A stretch of 64,000 bases of DNA. It comes from Terrabacter tumescens (lineage in GTDB: Bacteria; Actinomycetota; Actinomycetes; Actinomycetales; Dermatophilaceae). Shown piece after piece: positions 55,453 to 63,464 of this stretch (its first letter is position 1; each line of letters opens with the position of its first letter). The stretch lies in contig NZ_BMNZ01000004.1 in the NCBI RefSeq assembly GCF_014646815.1, forward strand, positions 333,103 through 397,102, read 5' to 3'. The position numbers and the translations under genes are program-made. A model generated the notes under the pieces. That model searched no databases and was not told the origin of the DNA. It saw only the letters and a program-made list of their open reading frames with translations.

Positions 55453-56007
55453 TCAGCCGTGGCCGTCGCCGCGCCGGCTCTCTCGGGTCTCGCGGGTCTC
55501 GCGCGTCTCCAGGGGGGCGAGCATGCGGCGCAGCAGGCCGGCCAGCTGGGTGCGGTCGGCGGCCGACAGCTGCGAGAGCAGCGACTTCTCCTGCTCGATG
55601 AGGTCGGCCATCGCGGAGTCCACGACGTCGCGCCCGGCCGGCGTGAGCCGCACAAGCACCCCGCGCCGGTCGCCCGGGTCGGGACGCCGCTCGACGAAGC
55701 CGCTGCGCTCGAGTCGGTCGACGCGGTTGGTCATGGTGCCCGAGGTGACGAGCGTCTGCTGCACGAGCTGGCCGGGGGAGAGCTCGTACGGCTCGCCCGC
55801 GCGCCGCAGCGCCGAGAGCACGTCGAAGGCCCAGCCGTCGAGCAGGTGCTCGGAGAAGGCCGAGCCGCGCGCGAGGTCCAGCCGGCGCGCCAGCCGGGAC
55901 ACCCGCGAGAGCACCTCGAGCGGTGACACGTCGAGGTCGGGGCGCTCCCGGCGCCAGGCCGCGACGATCTCGTCGACGTCGTCGGCGGGCCTGCGGTCGG
56001 CGCTCAT
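55453..56007 (-). CDS. MarR family regulator
   Basis: A 184-residue regulator. Dimer helices flank a winged helix: SAFSEHLLDGWAFDVLSALRRAG, then LVQQTLVTSGTMTNRVDRLERSGFVERR and the wing DPGDRRGVLVRLTPAGRDVV. An arginine-rich tail (TRETRETRESRR) is encoded by short tandem repeats. ATG 56007 is chosen; the tam gene starts 56 bp away on the other strand. Similar TCTTGA boxes occur here (56033) and at the VOC promoter (55044), indicating a three-gene local regulon. Confidence 0.87.
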   Translation of the reverse strand: MSADRRPADDVDEIVAAWRRERPDLDVSPLEVLSRVSRLARRLDLARGSAFSEHLLDGWAFDVLSALRRAGEPYELSPGQLVQQTLVTSGTMTNRVDRLERSGFVERRPDPGDRRGVLVRLTPAGRDVVDSAMADLIEQEKSLLSQLSAADRTQLAGLLRRMLAPLETRETRETRESRRGDGHG

Positions 56008-56032
56008 GATCCAACTGTAGTCGCCGTCAAGA

Positions 56033-56047
56033 CTCTTGACATCAAAA
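56033..56047. promoter_or_regulatory. TCTTGA-type operator between MarR and tam
   Basis: TCTTGACATCAAAAG is an imperfect version of the 28-bp palindrome core at 55051-55064 (TCTTGA-TA-TCAAGA). It sits in the 55-bp gap between divergent starts, so one MarR dimer could control both genes. Confidence 0.6.
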
Positions 56048-56062
56048 GAAACCGAGGACGAC

Positions 56063-56953
56063 ATGACTCCCACGCCCGACCTGCCCGCCGACGCCGAGGC
56101 TGCTGCCTCCACCGCTCCCGCCGCGACCCCGGGAGCCGGAGCCCGCGACACCGACGCGGCCTGGGACCCGCGGCAGTATGCCGTGTTCTCCGGACACCGC
56201 GGCCGTCCCTTCGCCGACCTGCTCGCCCGCGTCGACGCCACCGAGCCGGCCCTCGTCGTCGACCTCGGCTGCGGGCCGGGCGAGCTGACCCTCGGTCTGG
56301 CCCGGCGCTGGCCGGGCGCGCGGGTCATCGGCGTCGACAGCTCGCCCGAGATGCTCGCCAGGGCGCGCGAGCTCGACACCGACGGCCGCGTCGAGTGGGT
56401 CGAGGCGAGCGCCGAGGACTGGGACCCCACCGAGTGCGGCGCCTCGATCGACGTCCTCGTCACGAACGCCACGCTCCAGTGGGTGCCCGGACACCTGCGA
56501 CTCATCCCGACCTGGGTCGAGAGCCTCGCGCCCGGCGGTACCTTCGCCATGCAGGTGCCCTCGAACTTCGACGCCGCCTCCCACCGGCTGATGCGTGAGG
56601 TCGCGGCTCGGCACGCGCGTGCGGCGGACCTGCAGCCGGGCCTCGACCGTGCCCGCGCCGTCGCCCGCCCGGACACGTATGCCGCGCTCCTGCTCGACCT
56701 CACGCCGGACGTCGACGTGTGGCAGACGACCTACCAGCACGTGCTCGCCGCGCCCGAGGGCCGGCCGCACCCGGTGCTCGAGTGGGTGCGGGGGACCGGT
56801 CTGCGCCCGGTGCTCGGCGTGCTCGACGAGGACGAGCGCGCGGCGTTCGTCGCCGACTACGAGCGCGAGCTCGACACGGCATACCCCCGCAGGTCGTTCG
56901 GCGTGCTCTTCCCCTTCACCCGCACCTTCGCCGTCGCGAGGACACCGCGCTGA
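56063..56953 (+). CDS. tam: Trans-aconitate 2-methyltransferase
   Basis: A 296-residue SAM-dependent methyltransferase. The N-terminal WDPRQYAVFSGHRGRPFADLL is diagnostic for Tam, followed by the SAM loop VVDLGCGPGELTLGLARRWPG (in part: LVVDLGCGPGELTLGL), VIGVDSSPEMLARA, VTNATLQWVPGH and FAMQVPSNFDAASH. Tam methylates trans-aconitate, relieving inhibition of aconitase. GAGG lies 5 nt before ATG 56063. About 30 N-terminal residues are Ala/Pro-rich and not conserved. It is divergent from a MarR gene, with a shared operator. Confidence 0.92.
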   Translation: MTPTPDLPADAEAAASTAPAATPGAGARDTDAAWDPRQYAVFSGHRGRPFADLLARVDATEPALVVDLGCGPGELTLGLARRWPGARVIGVDSSPEMLARARELDTDGRVEWVEASAEDWDPTECGASIDVLVTNATLQWVPGHLRLIPTWVESLAPGGTFAMQVPSNFDAASHRLMREVAARHARAADLQPGLDRARAVARPDTYAALLLDLTPDVDVWQTTYQHVLAAPEGRPHPVLEWVRGTGLRPVLGVLDEDERAAFVADYERELDTAYPRRSFGVLFPFTRTFAVARTPR

Positions 56954-56978
56954 CAGAGCCTGACGGACGGGTCGGTGC

Positions 56979-58459
56979 TCAGGGGGCCACGTCGCCGCGG
57001 TGCCGCTCCTGGGCGACGACCTCGGCGAGGTCGGCGAGGCGGTGGCGCTGCTGGAGCGGGCGGGCCATCCGGTGGTTGCCCTCGAGCCGGTCGGCGGTGC
57101 GGTCGAGGTAGGCCCAGTAGCCCGCGGTGAAGGGACAGGCGTCGTCTCCGACGCGCTTCTTCGGGTCGTAGCGGCAGCCGCCGCAGTAGTCGCTCATCGG
57201 GTTGATGTAGGCGCCGCCGGAGACGTAGGGCTTGGTCGCCATCGCGCCACCGTCGGCGTGCTGGCTCATCCCGACGACGTTGGCCGGCATGACCCAGTCG
57301 TAGCCGTCGACGAAGCGGGTCTGGAACCACTCCGTGAGGGCGTCGGGGTCGTAGCCGCGCTGGGCGGCCCAGTTGCCGAGCACCATGAGCCGCGGGATGT
57401 GGTGCACCCAGCCCCGGTCGCGCACCCCGGCCAGCGCGTCGTTCAGGCACGCGGCGTCGACCTCGTCGGCGTCGAGCCGGTCGAACCACTCCGGCAGCGG
57501 CGACCGCGCCGCAGGGCGTTGCGGCGGCGGTAGGTGGGGCCGAAGTGCCAGTAGAGGTGCCAGACGTACTCGCGCCACCCGATGACCTGGCGCACGAAAC
57601 CCTCGACCGACGCCAGGGGTGCGTCGCCGTCCCGGTAGGCCTGCGCGGCGCGGTCGACGACCTCGACCGGGTCGAGCAGCCCGAGGTTGAGCGGCACCGA
57701 GAGCAGGCTGTGGGCCATGGCCCAGTCGCCGCGCAGCATCGCGTCCTCGTGCGGCCCGAACGCTCCGAGCCGGTGCGTCACGAAACGCTCGAGCGCCGCC
57801 AGCGCCTCGCGGCGGGTCACGGCGAAGACGCGCGGACCGTCGGCGCCGACGGGGGAGAGCAGCCCCTCGCGCGTCCACCGGTCGAGGTCGTCGCGGACCT
57901 CGGCGTCGATGTCGTCCTCGCGCGGCCGGTAGGGCGGCGGCACGTCGAGGCGCTCCACTCCCTTGGGCGGGGGCTCGCGGTTGTCCTCGTCGAAGGACCA
58001 CCGGCCACCGACCGGACGGTCGCCCTCGACGAGCAGGTCGAGGCGCTGGCGCTGGAAGCGGTAGAAGTCCTCCATCCGCACCTGGCGTCGGCTGCCGACC
58101 CACCGGGCGAAGTCGGCCCGGGGCAGGCTGTAGCCCGGCGTCGGGTCCACGGACTCGACCATCCCGGACGCGAGCAGCCGGCGCACGAGGCGCTCGGCGG
58201 CATACGACGTCGGCTCGTGCACCCGCACGGGCTCGCCCAGCCCGCGCAGCGCCTCGGTGTAGGTGTCGGTGCGCAGCAGGACCGCCGAGTCGCCCAGCTC
58301 GGCCGCGCGGTGGCGCAGGGCGGAGAGGACGAGGTGCAGCTTCTGCCGGTGGAACGGTCGGCGGGCCAGCGCCCGGCGGCTCTCCACGAGCAGCACCCCG
58401 CCCCGGCCGACGTCGAAGTGCGGCCCGAGCTGGTCGGCGAACAGCCAGCGTCTCGTCAT
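56979..58459 (-). pseudogene. Cryptochrome/photolyase-related protein (Fe-S type), one frameshift
   Basis: Two overlapping minus-strand frames reconstruct a protein of about 490 residues. The first (start ATG 58459) begins RRWLFADQLGPHF and runs through YSLPRADFARWVGSRRQVRMEDFYRFQ, in parts, to WREYVWHLYWHFGP. The frame breaks near 57505-57520 (one base missing in a G/C run) and continues with SPLPEWFDRLDADEVDAACLND, VHHIPRLMVLGNWAAQRG and the Cys cluster SDYCGGCRYDPKKRVGDDACPF. That cluster matches the Fe-S-containing FeS-BCP/PhrB photolyase group, DNA repair enzymes using light. It may be a true pseudogene or a sequencing error. Confidence 0.82.
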
Positions 58460-58976
58460 CGGCTCATCATGGCCGACGCCGGCGACAGACTCCGTCAGCT
58501 CCGGGCAGACCCGTCAGGTCCGGGCAAGCCGGGTCAGGGGCCGGTCACCGGGCGGTAAGACGTGGGTCTGGTTGACGTCAGCCGGGCGCCGTCAGGAAAA
58601 AATCTCCGTCAATTTCCGGCATTTCGCCCCATTTCCGAAAACCGTGTCATGAAATGGGTCCTGGCACGTCATACAGATGACGGCATCGCAGGGGTCTCCC
58701 GCTTGGTCAGGGGAGGGAGTGACCCCTACGGGCCTCTTCTGGTGGTGCCGTCAGGTTTCGTCCTTCCGCGTGGTTTCGTGGAGGGGATCATTCGGAAGGA
58801 CGAAACCTGCCCACCCCGTCGGCGTGACGCGCCTGCCCCTGCTGCCACAGCCGCCACCGACGGGCCCGGACTCCGTCCGCTTCGTCCCGATCGTGGACAC
58901 GTCCTCGTTCCGACTCGACGCCTGCCCCGCCGCTTGGCAGACTGGCCCGCACCGGGGCCAGTGGAAGGGCGAAGGG
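58460..58976 (+). promoter_or_regulatory. Hairpin-rich leader of the sigma-fusion gene
   Basis: A 517-bp region between divergent genes. An AT-rich patch (58598-58660, containing AAAAAATC and CCCATTTC/GAAATGGG arms 628-635/651-658) may hold promoters. Downstream are a stem AGGGGTC/GACCCCT (58690/58721) and a perfect 17-bp inverted repeat (58752-58768 with 58793-58809). The frame of the sigma gene is open through part of this region, but it has no recognisable domain. Confidence 0.5.
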
Positions 58977-60842
58977 TTGTCGGCAGACGCGACCTTGTGG
59001 TCGAGCGAGGCATGGGCCTCGGCCCCTGACGCATACCTCCTCCTGCGCACGCGGGAGGGTTCCGCCGAGGCGTTCGGCGAGCTGTGGCGTCGTCACCTGC
59101 CTGCCGCGTATGCCGTCGCCGGGCGTCACCGGGGCCGCTCGGCTCCCGAGGACATCGTCGCCGAGGCCGCGGCCCGGGTGCTGGCGCTCATCCGCGACGG
59201 CCGGGGACCTGAGGAGCACTTCCGCGCCTACTTCCTCTCGGCCGTGCGCACCGTCGCCATCGACCAGGGTCGTCGGGACCTGCGGGTCGTGCCCGCCGAG
59301 CCCGAGGATCTCGAGGAGCTGGCCGAGCCGCACGAGGACGCGCTCGCGGTGCTCGCCACCGACGACGAGGGGCTCGCCCTCGTCCGTGAGGCCTTCGCCG
59401 GGCTCTCGGAGCGCGACCAGCGCGTGCTGTGGCACACCACCGTCGAGGGCGCGGCACCGCGCACGGTCGCGCCGGCGATGGGCATGACGGCCAACGCCGT
59501 CAGCGCCCGCGCGATGCGAGCGCGCGAGTCGCTCCGGGCCCTCTACCTCGACGCCTGCGCGCAGCGTGGGCTCGCGGACGCGGACAGCGAGGAGTGCCGC
59601 TGGACGGTGGAGCACCTCGGGGCCCTCGTGCGCGGGCGACTGCCCAAGCGGCAGACCGAGCGGGCCGAGGCGCACGTCGCCGGCTGCCCGCACGCGGCGG
59701 CCATCGCCGACGACCTGCGGCTGGTCCACGACGGGTTCCCGGCGCTGCTCGTGCCGCTCGTGCTCGCGGCAGGTCTCGGCACGCCGGGCTTCGTCGGTGT
59801 CGCTGCCCTGCTGGGTCTCTCCGGTGGGGCGGGGGCGACCGGCGTCGTCGGCTCGGCCGCCGCGACCGGCAGCGGGCCTGTCGCGGGTGGAGCTGCCGGC
59901 GCTCCAGGTGCCGTCCCCGGCTCGGCCGGCTCGAGCGCGCCGTCGAGTGCGTCGGGTGCGTCGGGTGCGTCGGGTGCAGGCGCGGTCGCCGAGGTAGCCA
60001 GCCAGGTGACGGCCCTGGTCGCGGGGCTCGCCGTCACGGCCGGGGTGGCCGGCGCGCTCGCCCTTCCGGCCCCGTCGCCCGCACGCCCGTCCGCGGCGCC
60101 GGTCCCGGCGGCGACGACCACGGTGCCCGCGCCGTCGGTGACGTCAGGCCCCGGCGGCGTGACCGCAGGTCTCCCCGGATCGCCCTCGGGCTCGACCGGT
60201 CAGCCGGGTGGCGCCCGCGAGACCGTGAGCGCCTCCGGCATCCCGGCGGCCGCCGGCCTGACCGGCACGCCGTCACCGACGCTGGTGACCGCCCCCTCCG
60301 CGGGCGCCGGGGCGAGGCAGCCGGGCACCCCGCCCGCCGGGCCCGCCGCTGCGATCGGGAGCGGCGCGAGCCCCTCGTCCACCCCGACCCGGCCGCCCGT
60401 GCCTCCGGCTCCGGCGAGCACCTCTGCGCCGCAGCCGCCGACGACGTCCGGCACGACACAGCCGCCCACGCCGCCGACCGTGCCGACGCCGCCGACGACC
60501 GTGCCACCGACGACCCCGCCGCCGCAGCCCGGTCCCGCTGCACCCAGCGTCACGGTGCGGCTCGTGGCCGCCGGCGACCCGTCGCGCATCTCGGTGCGCG
60601 TGCGCACGCAGGAGACGGGTGCGCTGACGATGCGCATCAGCAACGTGTCCGGCTCCGGCACCCTGACCGTCCGCAACTCGAGCTGGACCTGCGCGCAGGC
60701 CTCGCCGTCCTCGGTGCGCTGCACCGGGGGTCGCGGTCAGGCGCTGCTCGAGCAGTCGGGCACGGGCAGTGTCGAGCCGATCCTCGTGCGCATCACCGAT
60801 GCCTCCGGCCACACGTGGACCGAGACCCTCCGCCCCACCTGA
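58977..60842 (+). CDS. ECF-type sigma factor fused to a membrane and extracellular domain
   Basis: About 621 residues. Residues 14-170 carry sigma region 2 (AYLLLRTREGSAEAFGELWRRH, DIVAEAAARVL) and region 4 (LSERDQRVLWHTTVEG, MGMTANAVSARAMRARESL). A zinc-finger-like anti-sigma segment follows (LGALVRGRLPKRQTERAEAHVAGCPH). In the usual His-x3-Cys-x2-Cys motif the last Cys is replaced by Ala. Two hydrophobic segments (about 255-285 and 340-365), a long Pro/Thr/Ser-rich stretch and a C-terminal beta domain with a Cys pair (SSWTCAQASPSSVRCTGG) are predicted outside. TTG 58977 is favoured as the start; longer starts add unconserved sequence. It may be a self-regulated sigma factor for envelope stress. 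Confidence 0.8.
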   Translation: MSADATLWSSEAWASAPDAYLLLRTREGSAEAFGELWRRHLPAAYAVAGRHRGRSAPEDIVAEAAARVLALIRDGRGPEEHFRAYFLSAVRTVAIDQGRRDLRVVPAEPEDLEELAEPHEDALAVLATDDEGLALVREAFAGLSERDQRVLWHTTVEGAAPRTVAPAMGMTANAVSARAMRARESLRALYLDACAQRGLADADSEECRWTVEHLGALVRGRLPKRQTERAEAHVAGCPHAAAIADDLRLVHDGFPALLVPLVLAAGLGTPGFVGVAALLGLSGGAGATGVVGSAAATGSGPVAGGAAGAPGAVPGSAGSSAPSSASGASGASGAGAVAEVASQVTALVAGLAVTAGVAGALALPAPSPARPSAAPVPAATTTVPAPSVTSGPGGVTAGLPGSPSGSTGQPGGARETVSASGIPAAAGLTGTPSPTLVTAPSAGAGARQPGTPPAGPAAAIGSGASPSSTPTRPPVPPAPASTSAPQPPTTSGTTQPPTPPTVPTPPTTVPPTTPPPQPGPAAPSVTVRLVAAGDPSRISVRVRTQETGALTMRISNVSGSGTLTVRNSSWTCAQASPSSVRCTGGRGQALLEQSGTGSVEPILVRITDASGHTWTETLRPT

Positions 60843-60853
60843 GGCAGCCCCGT

Positions 60854-60919
60854 CGAGTGAGCGCTGCGTCCCATGCGGTCGCGTGAGGGCTGGGGCTGGT
60901 GTGACCGCGCGCTCACTCG
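60854..60919. terminator. CGAGTG-family hairpin after the sigma-fusion gene
   Basis: CGAGTGAGCGC (60854-60864) pairs with GCGCTCACTCG (60909-60919); the loop is 44 nt. It sits between convergent sigma-fusion and TetR genes and shares the CGTCGAGTGAGC start with the hairpin after ispE. Confidence 0.75.
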
Positions 60920-60954
60920 ATGTAAGCCGTGGGGCGGCGCCCCCTCGATGTGGG

Positions 60955-61602
60955 TCAGCGGTGGGGGAGCGTGACGAGCCGCGGCGAGCGGTCGAGGCCG
61001 GACAGGCCGTTCCAGGCGAGGTTGACCAGGTGCGCGGCCACCTGGTCCTTCTTGAACTTGCGGCGGTCGAGCCACCACTGCCCGGTCAGGGCCACCATCC
61101 CGACGAGCATCTGCGCGTGGATCGGCGCCGACTTCGGGTCGAGGCCGCGCTGCTTGAACTCCGCCGCGAGCAGGTGCTCCACCTGGACGGCGACGTCACC
61201 GAGGACGCTGGCGAACGACCCCGTCGACTGCCCCGGCGGTGAGTCCCTCACGAGGATGCGGAAGCCGGACGGGTCGCTCTCGATGTAGTCGAGCAGCGCG
61301 AGCGTGGCCCGCTCGAGCAGGACCCGTGCGCCCTCCGGCTCCTCGAGGGCCGCGCTGATGCCGCCCATGAGGGCCTGGATCTCGCGGTCGACGACGACGG
61401 CGTAGAGGCCCTCCTTGCCGCCGAAGTGCTCGTAGACGACGGGCTTGGAGACGTTGGCCTTGGCGGCCACCTCCTCGACCGTGGTGGCCTCGAAACCCTT
61501 GTCGGCGAAGAGCTTGCGGCCGACGGCGATGAGCTGCTCGCGCCGCTCGGGCCCCGTCATCCGGGCGCGCGGGCGTGAGCGGTCGGCTCGGTCGGCAGTC
61601 AC
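60955..61602 (-). CDS. TetR family regulator
   Basis: About 215 residues. The N-terminal HTH is clear: RREQLIAVGRKLFADKGFEATTVEEVA (in parts) and ANVSKPVVYEHFGGKEGLYAVVV. The C-terminal ligand domain ends in WLDRRKFKKDQVAAHLVNLAWNGL, in parts. GTG 61602 is a guess; ATG 61560 or ATG 61620 are possible. None has a good ribosome site. The gene follows tRNA-Gln closely on the same strand, so it may be read from the tRNA promoter or its own. Target unknown. Confidence 0.85.
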   Translation of the reverse strand: MTADRADRSRPRARMTGPERREQLIAVGRKLFADKGFEATTVEEVAAKANVSKPVVYEHFGGKEGLYAVVVDREIQALMGGISAALEEPEGARVLLERATLALLDYIESDPSGFRILVRDSPPGQSTGSFASVLGDVAVQVEHLLAAEFKQRGLDPKSAPIHAQMLVGMVALTGQWWLDRRKFKKDQVAAHLVNLAWNGLSGLDRSPRLVTLPHR

Positions 61603-61635
61603 TCGCACAGTCTGGTGCATGCGCGGGCGGTCCTG

Positions 61636-61714
61636 CTCCCCGGGCAGGAGTCGAACCTGCGTCGCTTGTCCTGATTCAAAGTCAGGCGGGCCCTGCCGAC
61701 AGACCAACCGGGGA
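61636..61714 (-). tRNA. tRNA-Gln (anticodon TTG), 79 nt
   Basis: Acceptor TCCCCGG/CCGGGGA with discriminator G, anticodon stem CCTGA/TCAGG with loop CTTTGAA (anticodon TTG) and T-arm GCAGG-TTCGACT-CCTGC. The D-arm and the variable region (9 nt) are longer than in a standard class I tRNA. No CCA is encoded. tRNA-Gln upstream of glmU is common in Actinobacteria. Confidence 0.82.
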
Positions 61715-61958
61715 ACGTCCCGGCGGGCCGGGACGACCACAGGTTAGTGCAGGGCCGGGTGGTCCCCGCCCCACGGCATACGCAGTCGGTGACCGCACGG
61801 GTGACGAGGACGGATGTGAGTGGGGTCACGGCGCGCCCGTGGCCGGGGCGGCGCCCTTCCTCCCCACGAGTAGCATGGCCGAGGCGCACCCCGGCGCCCT
61901 CGTGGGCCGGGGTCGTACGCACCCGAGTGCACCCCGATCCAAAAAGGAGCTGCGCCCT

Positions 61959-63464
61959 GTGAGCGATCTACGGCCGACCGCCGTGATCGTCCTCGCCGCC
62001 GGTGAGGGCACACGCATGAAGTCCACGACCCCCAAGGTCCTCCACACGATCGGGGGTCGCAGTCTCGTGGCCCACGCGATCCGGGCGGCCCGGGGCACGA
62101 GCCCGCAGCACCTCGCCGTCGTCGTGCGCCACGAGCGCGACCGCGTCGCCGAGCACGTGCGGCAGGTCGACCCCGAGGCGGTCGTCGCCGACCAGGACGA
62201 CGTCAAGGGCACCGGGCGCGCCGTCGAGTGCGCGCTCGAGGCCCTCCCCGCAGGCCTCGACGGCACCGTCGTCGTGACCTACGGCGACGTGCCGCTGCTG
62301 ACGAGCGAGACGCTCGAGGGGCTCGTCGCCGCGCACCACGCGGCGGGCAACGCCGTCACCGTCATCACCGCGACGCTCGAGGACCCGACGGGCTACGGCC
62401 GGGTCATCCGTGACGCGGAGGGCTCCGTCGCGGGCATCGTCGAGCAGAAGGACGCCGACGAGCAGCAGCGCGCGATCCGTGAGGTCAACAGCGGGTTGTA
62501 CGCGTTCGACGCCGCCGTGCTGCGCGAGGCCCTGTCCGAGGTGGGCACCGACAACGCCCAGGGCGAGAAGTACCTCACCGACGTCGTCGCGATCGCGCGT
62601 GGTCGGGGACTCGCCGTCCGCGCCCATCTCGTCGCCGACCTGTGGCAGACCGAGGGCGTCAACGACAAGGTCCAGCTGGCCCGCCTCGGTGCCGAGCTCA
62701 ACCGCCGCACCGTCGAGCAGGCCATGCGCGACGGTGCCATCGTCATCGACCCGGCCACGACGTGGCTCGACGCCGACGTGACGATCGGTCCGGACACGGT
62801 CGTGCGTCCCGGCACGCAGATCCTCGGCGCCAGCACCATCGGCCGCGACTGCGTCATCGGACCCGACACGACTCTGACCGACGTCGAGGTCGGCGACGGC
62901 GCGAGCGTCGTACGCACCCAGGCCGAGCTGGCCGAGATCGGCCCCGGAGCCAGCGTCGGCCCCTTCTCCTACCTGCGCCCCGGCACCCGGCTCGGCGCCC
63001 AGGGCAAGATCGGCGGCTTCGTCGAGACGAAGAACGCCGACATCGGCGCCGGCGCCAAGGTGCCTCACCTGACGTACTGCGGCGACGCGACGATCGGTGA
63101 GGGCGCCAACATCGGCGCCGGCACGATCTTCGCCAACTACGACGGCGTCACCAAGGGACACACCAACGTCGGCGCGCACAGCTTCGTCGGGAGCAACTCG
63201 GTCATCGTCGCCCCGCGCACCATCGCCGACGGCGCCTACGTCGCAGCGGGCTCAGCCGTCGTCAGCGACGTCGGTCCGGGCCAGCTCGCCGTGACCCGAG
63301 CCCAGCAGCGCAACGTCGACGGCTGGGTCGCCCGCCGCCGCGCCGGCACGAAGACCGACGACGCAGCACGGACGGCGCAGGCCGCGCAGGCGGCCACGTC
63401 GAGCGAGAGCACCGAGACCACACAGGGCCAGCCGACCACCGAGACGAAGGACGCCCGACGATGA
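61959..63464 (+). CDS. glmU: Bifunctional GlmU: N-acetylglucosamine-1-phosphate uridyltransferase / glucosamine-1-phosphate acetyltransferase
   Basis: A 501-residue enzyme that makes UDP-GlcNAc for cell wall synthesis. The N-terminal uridyltransferase has VIVLAAGEGTRMKSTTPKVLH (LAAGEGTRM loop, about residues 13-21), GDVPLL and ENSGLY-type EVNSGLYAF. The C-terminal acetyltransferase is a left-handed beta-helix (hexapeptide repeats from about 265) with GGFVETKNADIGAGAKVPHL, in parts. The Ala/Thr-rich tail is long. GTG 61959 has AAAAAGGAG 9 nt upstream. prs starts within its stop (ATGA). Confidence 0.97.
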   Translation: MSDLRPTAVIVLAAGEGTRMKSTTPKVLHTIGGRSLVAHAIRAARGTSPQHLAVVVRHERDRVAEHVRQVDPEAVVADQDDVKGTGRAVECALEALPAGLDGTVVVTYGDVPLLTSETLEGLVAAHHAAGNAVTVITATLEDPTGYGRVIRDAEGSVAGIVEQKDADEQQRAIREVNSGLYAFDAAVLREALSEVGTDNAQGEKYLTDVVAIARGRGLAVRAHLVADLWQTEGVNDKVQLARLGAELNRRTVEQAMRDGAIVIDPATTWLDADVTIGPDTVVRPGTQILGASTIGRDCVIGPDTTLTDVEVGDGASVVRTQAELAEIGPGASVGPFSYLRPGTRLGAQGKIGGFVETKNADIGAGAKVPHLTYCGDATIGEGANIGAGTIFANYDGVTKGHTNVGAHSFVGSNSVIVAPRTIADGAYVAAGSAVVSDVGPGQLAVTRAQQRNVDGWVARRRAGTKTDDAARTAQAAQAATSSESTETTQGQPTTETKDARR

